Shown in pieces: positions 30,136 through 39,630 of a DNA stretch of 64,000 nucleotides. Position 1 is the stretch's first letter, and the number at the start of each line of letters is the position of its first letter. The stretch is from the NCBI RefSeq assembly GCF_901709675.1, contig NC_051095.1, positions 28,350,956 to 28,414,955 of the forward strand, given 5' to 3'. The notes under the pieces are model-generated. The model saw nothing but the letters and a program-made list of their open reading frames with translations, was not told the DNA's origin and searched no databases. Source of the stretch: Syngnathus acus (taxonomy: Eukaryota > Chordata > Actinopteri > Syngnathiformes > Syngnathidae). The translations under genes were made by a program, and so were the position numbers.

Positions 30136-32029
30136 TCAAAGTCAAAGTCTGCTTTATTGTCAATTTCTTCACATCGAAATTACGTTCTCACTATCCCACG
30201 GTGACAAGACATAGTACACAATTTACATACAAGTAAACAACACAAAAAGTAAAAACAAGAAGGCACAAACAATGAACAAATAAGAGTGATGAATAAATAA
30301 TAAATAAACAAATAACATAATAAATAAGAGGAGCAAAAACGGAGCAAGTGTGGATACAGCAGACAGTCAGAATATAGCGCAAAAGTACAGGACGCTATGC
30401 AGAAGAGGGGAGAGAGTTCAGGATCCTAACAGCCTGGAGTATGAAGCTGTTGGTGAGTCTGGTGGTGCGGGAGCGCAGGCTCCTGTACCTCTTCCCAGAG
30501 GGCAGAAGATCAAACAAATCACTCACAATCGTGGTCGCCTTGCGGGTGAGATGGGAGGTGTAAATGTCCTTCAGGGAGGGGAGTGAAGCACCAATAATCT
30601 TACCAGCCGTGTTCACTATGCGCTGCAGGGCCTTCAAGTTGTATTCAGTGCAGCTACCACCCCAAACAGCGATACAACTGGAGAGGACGCTCTCAATGGT
30701 GCCACGGTAGAATGTAGTCATGACGGCCGGAGGAGCACTTGCTCGCCTGAGTTTCCGCAGGACGTACAGGCGGCGCTGAGCTTTCTTCGCCAGTGATGCG
30801 GTGTTGGTGGACCAGGAGAGGTCCTCACTGATGTGCACCCCCAGGAATCTGGTGCTGCTCACTCTCTCCACCACAGCACCGTCCATGGTCAGTGGCAGGT
30901 GTTGGGTGTGACCCTTCCGGAAGTCAACAACAATCTCCTTGGTCTTGTTGACGTTCAGCAGGAGGTTGTTGTCCCTGCACCACGTGGCCAGAAGGTCGAC
31001 CTCCGACCTGTACTGAGTCTCGTCGCCCCCGGTGATGAGACCCACCAGAGTCGTGTCGTCGGCATATTTCAGCACGCGGTTGCTACTGTAAGTAGCAGTG
31101 CAGTCATGCGTCAGTAGGGTGAAGAGCAGCGGACTGAGCACGCAGCCTTGGGGGGCCCCCGTGCTCAGCGTGATGCTGGCGGAGATTTTGTCGCCAAACG
31201 TACCACCTGAGGCCTCTGACAGAGGAAGTCCAGTACCCAGTTGCAGAGGTAGGTACTGAGGCCCAGCTTGTCGAGTTTGCAGATGAGTCGTTGTGGTACA
31301 ATGGTGTTGAATGCTGAACTGAAGTCCACAAACAGCAATCTCACATACGAGTCCTTTCTCTCCAGGTGGGTGAGGGCTAAGTGGAGGGCAGAGCAGATGG
31401 CATCCTCAGAGGACCGTTTGGCTCGGTACGCAAACTGGAAGGGGTCTATGGTGGGGGGAGAATGGATCTGATGTGCTCCATGACAAGCCGCTCAAAGCAC
31501 TTCATGATGATGGGCGTCAGTGCCACGGGGCGGTAGTCATTGAAGCAGGACGGAGCAGGTTTCTTCGGCACAGGTACGATGGTGGCAGCCTTGAAACATG
31601 AAGGGACGATGGCCTGCTGCAGGGAAATGTTAAAGATGTCCGTGAAGACACCCATCAGTTCCCCAGCGCAGTCCTTCAGCGCTCGACCCGGGATGTTGTC
31701 AGGGCCCGCCGCCTTACGGGTGTTGATAGCGGCAAGCGCCCTCCTCACGCTATCGGCAGAGAGGCACAGGGGCTGCTCGTGCGGAGGGGCAGGGGTCTTC
31801 AGCGGGCAAGTGCTGTTCTGAGCGTCGAAGCGAGCAAAGAAGCGGTTCAGATCGTTGAGCAGACGGATGTCGCCCTCACAGCTCTGCGGCGCGGGCTTGT
31901 AGTCCATGATGGTCTGAATGCCCTGCCATAGGCTCCGTGCGTCCCTGCTGTCCTTGAAGTGGGCGTTAATCTTGCCGGAGAATGCCCTTTTCGCTTCCTT
32001 GATGCCCCGGGACAGGTCGGGCCTCGCTG
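30136..32029 (-). pseudogene. LINE C reverse transcriptase, 5'-truncated
   Basis: From right to left the minus strand encodes the linker (ARPDLSRGIKEAKRAF), then 31446-31907 with TRKAAGPDNIPGRALKD and [20 protein letters not shown], a FSSAFNTI block near 31300, and 30395-31141 with the catalytic KYADDTTLVGLI, thumb and C-terminal parts. The YADD box is intact. At least two frameshifts, near 31140 and 31440, break it. The 3' untranslated end is 30136-30394. Its layout matches LINE B, so it belongs to the same broad L2/CR1/Rex1-like group. Confidence 0.9.
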
Positions 32030-32262
32030 TTCTATGTGAAATTGTGGTGTATAGGTCAAATAAAGAAATAATTAATCAGTACAATTTATTCTTAGCTTCT
32101 TTATTGTCTTATCTTTATTATTATGACAAATTTATAGAAACACATCAATGTGTCCTCAACCCACCTTGTTACAGTACGTCGGGAGAGTGACACATTCTCA
32201 AATGCGCTCTTTTTCTTCGGGCATATCAGTGCAACAGAGTCCAAGAAGCACCCCTTAATAAA

Positions 32263-32661
32263 CTATTCGTCAGTAAACGGCTTACTTTTTCTGGCAATTT
32301 TGTGGGAAATGACAAAACTTGTCCTGACCGCTGAATCTCTGTGGGTGTGAAGTTTGATAAAAAGTCCTTGTTGGGCTTGCAGTTTTGCTAGCAATGCATC
32401 AGCCTCTGTTGCGTGCTCTTTATAAGACAGTTTTCTGTATTTTTCCTCATGCTTGGTCGTGTAGTGGCGACTCAAATTATATTCTTTAAACACAGCGACC
32501 TGTGTACCACAAATCAGGCACACGGCTTTACCTTTCATTTGTGTAAAGAAATACTTGGCAGTCCATGTCTTGTTGAAAACACTCCTTGTCAACTTTCCTT
32601 TTCTTAGCGTCAGCACACATTTTGAGGGCAGCATTACTTCGCGCTGTTCACCTTCACACAC
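32263..32661 (-). pseudogene. hAT transposase N-terminus with BED-type finger
   Basis: The 132-residue minus-strand frame shows a zinc-binding CLICGTQ pair followed by the histidine block RHYTTKHEEKY, a BED-type finger used by hAT transposases to bind the element's ends, and then SFVISHKIARKSKPFTDE, the usual next block. It stops there; the catalytic and dimerisation parts are absent. It is nearly the whole coding capacity left in the surrounding hAT. Confidence 0.85.
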
Positions 32662-32840
32662 AGCTCACATACACGTACGCTACACGGAAGTGCAACCCCT
32701 TTCAAAATAAAAGCAGCACACTTGTATTGCACACACGACACTGTTGTTTTCTTTAAATTAAGTTGTAATCAAATATAATTTATGATTGGCGTCATGTGGG
32801 CCGGACAGAGACACACAAAGGGCCGTATTTTGCCCAGGTG

Positions 32841-33065
32841 TAGTGAGAGTCAAACTCGACTGTGTTGGATGAGAGTCAAACTCGCCTGCGTTGGATGAGT
32901 CGAACTCGACTGCGTTGGATGAAGAAGTGATCATCTGCGCCGTCATTCTGCTCGCAAGTGGTCAATGGAGGACGATGACAGATCAAAGCGTGCTCAATGA
33001 AGGAGGACGACGACAGATCAAAGGGTGCTCAATGAAGGAGGATGACTACAGATCAAAGCTGGAAA
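32841..33065 (+). repeat. Two short tandem repeats
   Basis: 32848-32925 has three units of about 25-27 bp with GAGTCAAACTCGACTG and GTTGGATGA. 32960-33060 has three units of about 34-36 bp with GTGCTCAATGAAGGAGGA and GACAGATCAAAG. Neither shows coding motifs. Confidence 0.7.
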
Positions 33066-33095
33066 TCAGATAAGCCTGGCACATCAGTTTACCGC

Positions 33096-33190
33096 AGACA
33101 TGTCCAAAGTCCGGCCCACGGGCCAAACCCGGCCCCCGGTCAGATTTCATACGGCCCGCAGCTTCGGTCTTACAATGTATCTGTGTCAAA
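33096..33190 (+). mobile_element. hAT terminal fragment
   Basis: ATGTCCAAAGTCCGGCCCAC, GGCCAAACCCGGCCCCC and ACGGCCCGCAG are typical of one end of a hAT. It abuts the end of an old LTR. Confidence 0.55.
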
Positions 33191-33194
33191 TCCA

Positions 33195-34010
33195 CACTTA
33201 TCGGGTAAGTGACCCGACTTCTCCATTTAAAGGGCCAAACTCTTTTCCGTCTCCACGCCGCTGTAACGCAGCTCTCACGGGGAGACAAGAGTTAAATAAA
33301 CGAGGGTGAAGAGACTCGTACGAGTTGCTAACCACCTTTATTAAATTAATTCTGAAGGAATCAATCTAATCTTTTTATCGACGCCAATCCCTTTAAAGTC
33401 AAGCGACGCTCGTGTAGGGTAACTAAGGTAGAGACACGGTGTCAGAATGACCGCGCCCTACTGGTGGCTCTCTTCTGTGATTTGGGGCTTTTGTTAAATC
33501 TCGGACATATTTAGATGTCTATGTTAAGACTTCAGGGAATCGTTAATTTACACTGGCGCGCACTCACCCTAGCTGAGTTTAAGATAACTATTTCGAACCA
33601 GATCTGACAATACCTGATGTTTAGGATTAAAGCTGTCTTCACTTTAAAAAGAATTGAACGATTTAAAGAATGACTATGATAGGGAAATAAAGGAAATTCT
33701 AATGACTGCATATAAAACCATGCTCAACACAGTTAATACGAAATACTCGATAACCGAATTAAGGATTAAGAAGAAATTTAATGAATAAGCAAGAAAAAGA
33801 ATTACAAGCCGAACAAACAACAATAATTCCACTCACCAATCTCAGAGCAAAAGAGGAGACAAAAGGTATAAATTCTATTTGGTTGAACAAGTCGAGTGAT
33901 CAGTTCTCCTTTGTTTCAAAATCCGAATTTGGTTTAAAAGGAGGAAAGGTCTGCCTCCCCTTGCTGCCAGAAGCGGCTGTCTCCTCTGCCTTCCCCGAAG
34001 CTTAAACTTT
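33195..34010 (-). repeat. LTR of old element 1
   Basis: On the minus strand this shows, in order, GTCTTCGTATTGGACTTTGT, AAGACAGCTTTAATCCTAAA, GTCTTAACATAGACATCTAA and CCTTTAAATGGAGAAG, each with a partner in 47955-48909. The short plus-strand frame 33781-34005 has no recognised motif. Confidence 0.75.
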
Positions 34011-34314
34011 GACAAAGTCCAATTCGAAGCTTAAAATTTGACAAAGTCCAATACGAAGACTCTGGAAATTCATTTTAGTAGATTTTGGTCCAATCTCAAA
34101 AAGAATGAAAAATCCATCTTCGTCTAAATGGCGTTCTTTACTCCGGGTAGCGTCAGGGCCATCGCCCTGACCAGGAAGAGCCCTTTTCTCGTCCGAAGCC
34201 AAGCTTTTAGAGGCTCGTCAGCTCCTCTGGCATTACCTCATCGGAGAGCAATGCATGACATTGGAATGTGTGGAATGTCTGGTGTGCTAGGAATGCATGA
34301 CCTCATCTGATATT

Positions 34315-34885
34315 TTAGTATTGCTGTCTCAGTGGATTTTCCAGCTGATATTTTAATGCTGTCTCAGCGGACGTTGTCGTCGACGTTGTCGTCGACGTCG
34401 TCGACGTGGTCGTCGACGTCGTCGACGTGGTCGTCGACGTTGTCGTCGACGTTGTCGTCCCCCTCAGCGATGGCTTGAAGAAGAAGCCGTCACTGGACCA
34501 ATGTCCAAGGCAAAGTCCTCCGCGCCGAGGGGAGGGTCGCACAGCCACGAGAGGAGCAGCATCGGGTCCCTCTACTCGGGTGTAGAAGTCTTCGGACACA
34601 GGACGACGAGCCAGGCCAACAGCCACACATCGCCCACACCGCCAGTGGGACGTGAAGCATCGTGATCCGTCCAGGTGGCTCCAAGCCATGTGAACCAGAG
34701 GCCAGATGGTGCGACAGGGTATCACCCTGTCTCAAAACGAGGACAACCCATGGTCTTGGTGGGCCATGTGACGTCTCGAGTTGCGTTGCTGAAGTCATCA
34801 GGTCAGAGTAGCCACCCCATTTAAGGCGTTCCAACTCAGCTTGCTCTCCTCGCTTGGGATATGGGAAAGGCACAGCTTCCCACAA
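34315..34885 (-). pseudogene. Unknown ORF of old LTR element, copy 1
   Basis: The minus-strand sequence is homologous to the 244-residue plus-strand frame at 52530. The equivalent start MAHQ is present, but a TGA (CGA in the other copy) and a one-base shift near 34720 break it; frame 34315-34725 stays open and ends with a (TTTS)n tract from a GTCGAC-type microsatellite. I do not recognise a family. Confidence 0.5.
34365..34462 (+). repeat. CpG-rich GTCGAC microsatellite
   Basis: Repeats of GTCGTCGACGTTGTCGTCGA and variants form a self-complementary tract of about 98 bp. On the minus strand it codes for threonine/serine repeats. The plus-strand sister element lacks it. Confidence 0.9.
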
Positions 34886-34980
34886 ATGTCGTTCCGACCG
34901 TCCAGGCGAATTTTTACAGATTCAATCTACTAAGAATCCACCTGGGTACATTCAAAACACGTACTTGTCGGAAACACATA

Positions 34981-35523
34981 CCGTTTTTTTCCATGTATAA
35001 TGCGCCCCCATGTATAATACGCACCCTAAAAATGGCATGTCGATGCTGGAAAAAAGCATGTACCCATGTATAATACGCATCCAAATTTTGACGACTACTT
35101 AAGTACGTAAACGTAAAATTATTTCAGAAAAAAGATCATCTTTGGGAACAACCGGTTGTTATTCTGCCGGTCAGTATCACTGCGCATGCGCTAGCAAACT
35201 CGATAGCGAAGAAATGTTTCGGATTTGTGTAGGGTACATTGTGACAGCAAACGAGCAGGTGATCGAGCAAGCGTCTGATACGAGAGCATTGTGTTCGTAT
35301 GGAGCGTGTTTGAAGTGAACAGCAGAGAAGAAAGGAACAAGGCAAAGTGTTGTGAAATAAAATATTACCTGTAATACGCATTTAGGTAGAGAACGGAACT
35401 CTCGCTCTTTATATAGCTGACGTGTCAAAAAAAAATAATAATTGTACCCATGTATAATGCGCACCCCAGATTTTAGGACAATAAATTAGTTAAATTTTGC
35501 GCATTATACATGGAAAAACCCGG
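34981..35523 (-). mobile_element. Non-autonomous TA-flanked TIR transposon, copy 2
   Basis: The ends CCGTTTTTTTCCATGTATAA and ...TTATACATGGAAAAACCCGG are inverted repeats between TA dinucleotides. The interior is the reverse complement of parts of 452-1305 (for example CGAGCAGGTGATCGAGCAA). At 543 bp it is an internally deleted version. It interrupts old LTR element 1. Confidence 0.85.
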
Positions 35524-35620
35524 TAGACACACTAGTTTAGAACATAGAACGGTCAATCCCTCCGCATGGCAGAGGGACTGGCCGGCAGGTGTTTATCGCT
35601 CACATTCGCTTCCAAAGTAA

Positions 35621-35996
35621 TCCATCCATCCATCCATCGATCCATTTTCTGTACCGCTTAGTCCCCACGGGGGTCGCGGGCGTGCTGGAGCCTATCCCAG
35701 CCGTCATCGGGCAGTCGGCGGGGGACACCCTGAACCGGTTGCCAGCCAATCGCAGGGCACACAGAAACAAACAACCATACGCACTCGCACTCACACCTAG
35801 GGACAATTTGGAGTGCTCAATCGGCCTACCAAGCATGTTTTTGGGTTGTGGGAGGAAACCGGAGTGCCCGGAGAAAACCCACGCGGGCCCGGGGAGAACA
35901 TGCAAACTCCACACAGGGAGGGCCGGAGGTGGAATCGAACCCGCACCCTCCTAACTGTGAGGCGGACGTGCTACCCAGTGCTCCACCGAGCCGCCC
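35621..35996 (-). mobile_element. tRNA-derived SINE (family S2), copy 2
   Basis: Minus-strand copy of the SINE at 21056-21414, with the (TCCA)n tail at the left and the tRNA-like head at the right (AGCACGTCCGCCTCACAGTT). Perfect 11-bp target duplications TTCCAAAGTAA lie at 35610-35620 and 35997-36007, so the insertion is fairly young. Confidence 0.95.
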
Positions 35997-36067
35997 TTCC
36001 AAAGTAATAACACAAAAATAACATAGAAGTTGCTGATACAAAACCTTTCAACATTACACTTTGACAC

Positions 36068-36495
36068 TGTTAGGGTTTGCAGAACATCTTCATCGTATGA
36101 TTATGTTGGAATGTAACCTGTAATAATTTACCTAGCTTGTCCTGTCTTACCAAAGTAGTAGACCAAAGTGCTAAGATATTTTCACCTGATTGACTAGCTG
36201 CAGAGGAAGCAATCAAAGTTGCTTTGTTTCCACAAAGTCGTAAAAGGCCCCCTGCTATGCTTTGATCAGCAGGGGAGCGTCTTCACCCCTTCCTGGGTTC
36301 TCACACCCCCACTTTCAACCCCACTGTGTTTCTTCTCAATAAATATGCACCTGATGAGGCCTGACTTCAGACTTCATTCGACCATCGCTGTAAGCACAGC
36401 GACGAGTGAACTCTCCGCCTGAAGGTGTCTGAAACGACTAACTTGTCTCCAGTGTGGTTCTTGCAAAATAAGTTAGAGTGAACACTACCCTAACA
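36068..36495 (+). repeat. 5' LTR of the provirus
   Basis: It starts TGTTAGGG and ends CCCTAACA. AATAAA at 36338-36343 is the likely polyadenylation signal, followed by a small hairpin GCTGTAAGCACAGC in the transcribed part. No canonical TATA box is obvious. Confidence 0.95.
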
Positions 36496-36498
36496 TTT

Positions 36499-36516
36499 TG
36501 GTGCCGAAACCCGGGA
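36499..36516 (+). promoter_or_regulatory. Primer binding site, tRNA-Phe
   Basis: TGGTGCCGAAACCCGGGA is complementary to the 3' end of vertebrate tRNA-Phe (with CCA) at all 18 positions. It starts three bases after the 5' LTR, the normal spacing, and primes minus-strand DNA synthesis. Confidence 0.92.
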
Positions 36517-37182
36517 CCCTCATACCCGCCATCTGGCCGACGGAGGACGACGCGCTGTACACCGTCGACGGGCCAGCGTCCATTAGGAGGACCTGGTAAA
36601 GAAAGACCTGGGAAGGAAATTCTTCACTGGGCCAGCATCTTAGGTCTGCCTTCGTCTGACAGAGGTGGATTGACGGGACCCGGCAGTGCAACGAACCAGG
36701 GGACAAGTAAGTTAACGAAAAAAGCGCTGATACGGCTTTGGTTTGTCCGAGCTATGAGATACGGCTTTGGTTTGTCCGAGCTATGAGATACGGCTTTGGT
36801 TTGTCCTAGCTATGAGATACGGCTTTGGTTTGTCCGGGCTATGAGATACGGCTTTGGTTTTTCCAAGCTATGAAACAGTTGGGATTCTAGTCCCAGTGGA
36901 AGGAACGGGCTAAGAAAGAACAGAGTTTCTTTTTCCTAATTGAAGAAGGGCGTAGATTCTTTTTTCTGTCCGTTCCTCCAAGCTGTTTGGGAGGGTTTTA
37001 CGCCCATCCTGGATAGGCCTAAAATTAAAAAGCGCTGGTGTTTGTGTGGTTGAGAGTGCGACTGGTAGGATAAATTGACTGCAAAGAGAATTTGGTGGAA
37101 GGTCAATTTAAACCTGCATTGAGGATCCTCAAAGAAAATAAAAATATAAATAGATTGTATAAACCTAAAATACCGAATTAAG
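36517..37182 (+). promoter_or_regulatory. Retroviral leader with splice donor candidate and 29-bp repeats
   Basis: CAA-GTAAGT at 36704-36712 is a good splice donor candidate that would join to an acceptor before env. From 36729 to about 36873 there are five tandem 29-bp units containing GATACGGCTTTGGTTTGTCC and AGCTATGA, the first four nearly perfect. The rest has no open gene. The packaging signal is expected here but cannot be pinpointed. Confidence 0.7.
36729..36873 (+). repeat. Five tandem 29-bp repeats in the leader
   Basis: Units begin at 36729, 36758, 36787, 36816 and about 36845. They differ by single bases only. Nothing comparable appears elsewhere in the provirus. Confidence 0.9.
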
Positions 37183-38691
37183 ATGGGAAACAAAACCGGT
37201 AAATCCCTAGCTCTTGAAGGAGATGAGAAGTACATGGCGAGTAAATTTCTTAATTGTATGCAATACATGCCAAAGTGGAAGAAAAAGTATGGAGTAGAAG
37301 GGAAGTTGAAAGTTGAAGTGTGGAAGGTAGTGGTTGATGTTTTGGAGGAGAGTGTGAATAGGAAGTCAAAGGGACTGAAAAAGAAAAGTAAAGAGAAAGA
37401 ATTGATTTGTGCTAGAATGTGGTTGAATGCTTCACAAGAGAGAAGAGAACAAATCCAAAAGACAAAAGACAGAAAGTTGAAAAGTGATGAGGCTGCGACT
37501 ATGTTTGTCAGGCCGGAAGACAATGAGGCCACAGTGCGCAGGCGCACTGTCCCGGCCACGGCTCCAGCCGCAGCTGGGAATGCAGCTCAAGCGGAGCAAG
37601 CGGGATCATCCGCTTGTATGCAAAACTTGTATCCAGGTTTAACAGACCTGCACCCTCCCCCATATAACAGAAAAAAGAGTCAGGGTCACATTACTAGAAG
37701 TCCTGTACAAACACGAAGTTTGACCACTGCTGCTAGATTTTCCCAGACTTTGGACAATGTTGATGTGTGCCCAATGATACAGGTGCCAAACCCTATTGTA
37801 GGGGAAGGCCAACCTCCACATACGTATGTTTTTCGGCCATGGACTTTGGAAGAGGCAAGAAAAGCAGTTGAAGGGGTTACCCCTGTTGCCGAAGACCCAG
37901 ATAAATGGGCTGAAGACATGGCTGGAATCATACATTCCTATAGACTGAATGGGCATGAAGCAGGAGAAGCTGCAATGTCTTCTTTGGGAAAGGACTGGGC
38001 AAAAGTTAGAGGTCATTATACGGGTAGAAATAATCAAGGGCCCTTTCCCTATCCCGTTGAGGGAAATCAATTGGTAGGAGAGTATGCAGCACAATGGAAT
38101 GATCTTGTGCAAAGAGTGCGAACTGTATTTCGAAAACGAGCGAATTATGGTCATTTGGCAGGAATTAAACAGAAGCCTGGGGAAGATACTGATGATTTTC
38201 GCTTAAGGTTTGAAAAAGAATTCAGGGTGCATAGCGGCATCCCGTTCAATGATGCAGCTGAGAGTGCTTATCAGCAACAGCTTAAAAATGCGCTCCTTAC
38301 TAATTTCCGCCCTGAAATCGGCAACTGGGTGAGGAAACATTTGGTGGAAGTAGATATTGCAAGTGTGACAACAACTATGCAATGGGCCAGACATGCTGAA
38401 AAAGTGATCAAAAGAGGCAAAAGTTCTGATGTATTTCATCTAGGCGATGATGATGATGTTGACCTAGATGAAGATACAACAGTCTTCTTTCATGGGTCCC
38501 AGCAGGCCAGAGGAAGGGGTCGAGGCCAGCAAGGTCGCAGGCCGCCATATTATTCAAAACCCCCATCAGATTCTGACACCTGTTGGAACTGTGGGAGACG
38601 AGGACACTTGGCAAGAGCGTGTCGTTTTGCAAAACAATACCAATCAAAGGGTGGAGGAAGGGGCAGAGGAAAAGCCAGATTGTCAGCATGA
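37183..38691 (+). CDS. gag: Gag polyprotein, 502 residues
   Basis: Gag assembles the viral core. The start MGNKTGKS has a glycine at position 2 followed by a serine at position 8, which fits N-myristoylation and membrane targeting. A PPPY late domain at residues 158-161 would recruit NEDD4-type ligases for budding. The capsid region follows (about 220-420), with a major-homology-like stretch around QKPGEDTDDFRLRFEKEF (near 335). An acidic DDDDVDLDEDT run is at about 425, then an RG-rich basic part, and one zinc knuckle CWNCGRRGHLARAC at 467-480 for RNA packaging. The frame ends with TGA, immediately followed by CTAG, and stays open beyond. Start chosen as the first ATG after the leader. Confidence 0.95.
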   Translation: MGNKTGKSLALEGDEKYMASKFLNCMQYMPKWKKKYGVEGKLKVEVWKVVVDVLEESVNRKSKGLKKKSKEKELICARMWLNASQERREQIQKTKDRKLKSDEAATMFVRPEDNEATVRRRTVPATAPAAAGNAAQAEQAGSSACMQNLYPGLTDLHPPPYNRKKSQGHITRSPVQTRSLTTAARFSQTLDNVDVCPMIQVPNPIVGEGQPPHTYVFRPWTLEEARKAVEGVTPVAEDPDKWAEDMAGIIHSYRLNGHEAGEAAMSSLGKDWAKVRGHYTGRNNQGPFPYPVEGNQLVGEYAAQWNDLVQRVRTVFRKRANYGHLAGIKQKPGEDTDDFRLRFEKEFRVHSGIPFNDAAESAYQQQLKNALLTNFRPEIGNWVRKHLVEVDIASVTTTMQWARHAEKVIKRGKSSDVFHLGDDDDVDLDEDTTVFFHGSQQARGRGRGQQGRRPPYYSKPPSDSDTCWNCGRRGHLARACRFAKQYQSKGGGRGRGKARLSA

Positions 38692-38695
38692 CTAG
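38689..38695 (+). promoter_or_regulatory. Gag-pro stop with readthrough context UGA-CUAG
   Basis: The gag stop TGA is followed by CTAGAC and the same frame continues into the protease without any shift. UGA followed by CUAG is the known efficient readthrough context in vertebrate mRNAs. Gammaretroviruses make Gag-Pol by suppression of a stop, so this site is the likely recoding signal. Whether a downstream pseudoknot exists cannot be judged by eye. Confidence 0.75.
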
Positions 38696-39630
38696 ACTCC
38701 CCCCATGTGATCTCTTATGCTCCTACAGAGGAAGAGATAGTAGACGTCCATGCAGCATGGGACATTTTGAATGCATTAAAAGAAAAACCATATGTTACCT
38801 TAAACATTGGAGGAAGCGAAGTAGAGTTTTTGTGTGATACCGGAGCGTGTAAAACCGTAATAAAAACTAAAGTCCCAACTCTAAAGGCCTCCCTGAATAC
38901 TATTTGGGTAAAGTCTGCTGATGGGCAGGTACACAAGGAGAGTATCTCCAATCCAGTTGTAGTGAGAGATGATGAAACGGGAGTCATAGCTTCAGTCTCG
39001 ATTGTGCTATCCCCAAAATGTCCCATAAACCTTCTGGGACGAGATCTGATGACTAGATTGGGAATTGCAATAATCCCAGTAAAGGATGGCATGCGAGCAT
39101 GTAGAGTGAGAGATGTAGACTCATATGCTGCGCAGGCAGGTGAGCGGATTTGCTGTTCCTATGACATCTCTGCTGAACAGAATCCCGAGCTACCAGGCAA
39201 TTTGCTGAGGGAAGCCCGGAAACAATTGACGCGACCTGAATCAGTCATGACTTGTAATGAATTACATGTCTCCATGAACATCCTCACTGATCCACAAGAT
39301 GACTATATTAAGAGCTTTCTCAGTGACACAGAAGTAACTTTAACAATCACTGCTCTGTACACTGATCGCAGGTCATTTGCAGCTGCTGCTGTGCTCCTGC
39401 CCGCTCCTCAGGATGACAAATACAAGTTGTCGGCTGTACCCCACGTTTCATTGTTTAAACCTCACGGTATAACATGGGCAGATGTGGGTTGCCGGATTAA
39501 ACTTGCGGATTCTGTCACAGACTATGTGGACAAAGGTGATGGGTGGAGCTACAGCACCAGTTGTGACGTGTGGAAGCAAACTGTGTGTGAAGTAGCTGTC
39601 GGTAGGGCATGCGCTTATGCGCGTCCCTGA
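38692..39630 (+). CDS. pro: Protease and PR-RT linker domain, in gag frame
   Basis: The frame opens directly after the gag stop; the first ATG-like start is not needed if it is reached by readthrough. An aspartic protease is seen in FLCDTGACKTVI (catalytic D-T-G at 38836) and INLLGRDLMTRLGI, the glycine-rich flap being replaced by a loop with SADGQVHKES. It would cleave Gag and Pol. From about residue 135 follows an extra domain of about 170 residues with ELHVSMNI, VTLTITALY and VPHVSLFK, two H-V-S-hydrophobic motifs 59 residues apart, suggestive of a 2H phosphoesterase fold. It ends with a second TGA-CTAG. Confidence 0.85.
   Translation, partial: LDSPHVISYAPTEEEIVDVHAAWDILNALKEKPYVTLNIGGSEVEFLCDTGACKTVIKTKVPTLKASLNTIWVKSADGQVHKESISNPVVVRDDETGVIASVSIVLSPKCPINLLGRDLMTRLGIAIIPVKDGMRACRVRDVDSYAAQAGERICCSYDISAEQNPELPGNLLREARKQLTRPESVMTCNELHVSMNILTDPQDDYIKSFLSDTEVTLTITALYTDRRSFAAAAVLLPAPQDDKYKLSAVPHVSLFKPHGITWADVGCRIKLADSVTDYVDKGDGWSYSTSCDVWKQTVCEVAVGRACAYARP

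Larger units (their letters stand above)
29937..32836 (-). mobile_element. hAT element with 8-bp target duplication and a LINE inside
   Basis: The element starts CCGGGGTTGGGCAATTA and ends CCGTATTTTGCCCA, imperfect inverted repeats, and is flanked by GGTGTAGT on both sides (29929-29936, 32837-32844), the 8-bp duplication typical of hAT. The minus strand keeps only the N-terminus of the transposase. A LINE occupies 30136-32029. Confidence 0.85.
33195..35600 (-). mobile_element. Old large LTR element 1 (inverted copy), 3' part
   Basis: Read on the minus strand, 35600-34330 corresponds to 52225-52860 and 34010-33195 to the LTR at 47955-48909 in the plus-strand copy. So this is the same family, in reverse orientation. 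The LTR here is continuous. Its end reads TTGACA, like the plus-strand copy at 53687. A TIR transposon (34981-35523) and a SINE (35621-35996) inserted into it, and beyond the SINE it continues to 36067 and, past the provirus, to about 45480. Confidence 0.75.

Noticed and set aside
37639-38154. Minus-strand frame of 171 residues inside gag
   Set aside because: Shadow of the gag gene; no independent support.
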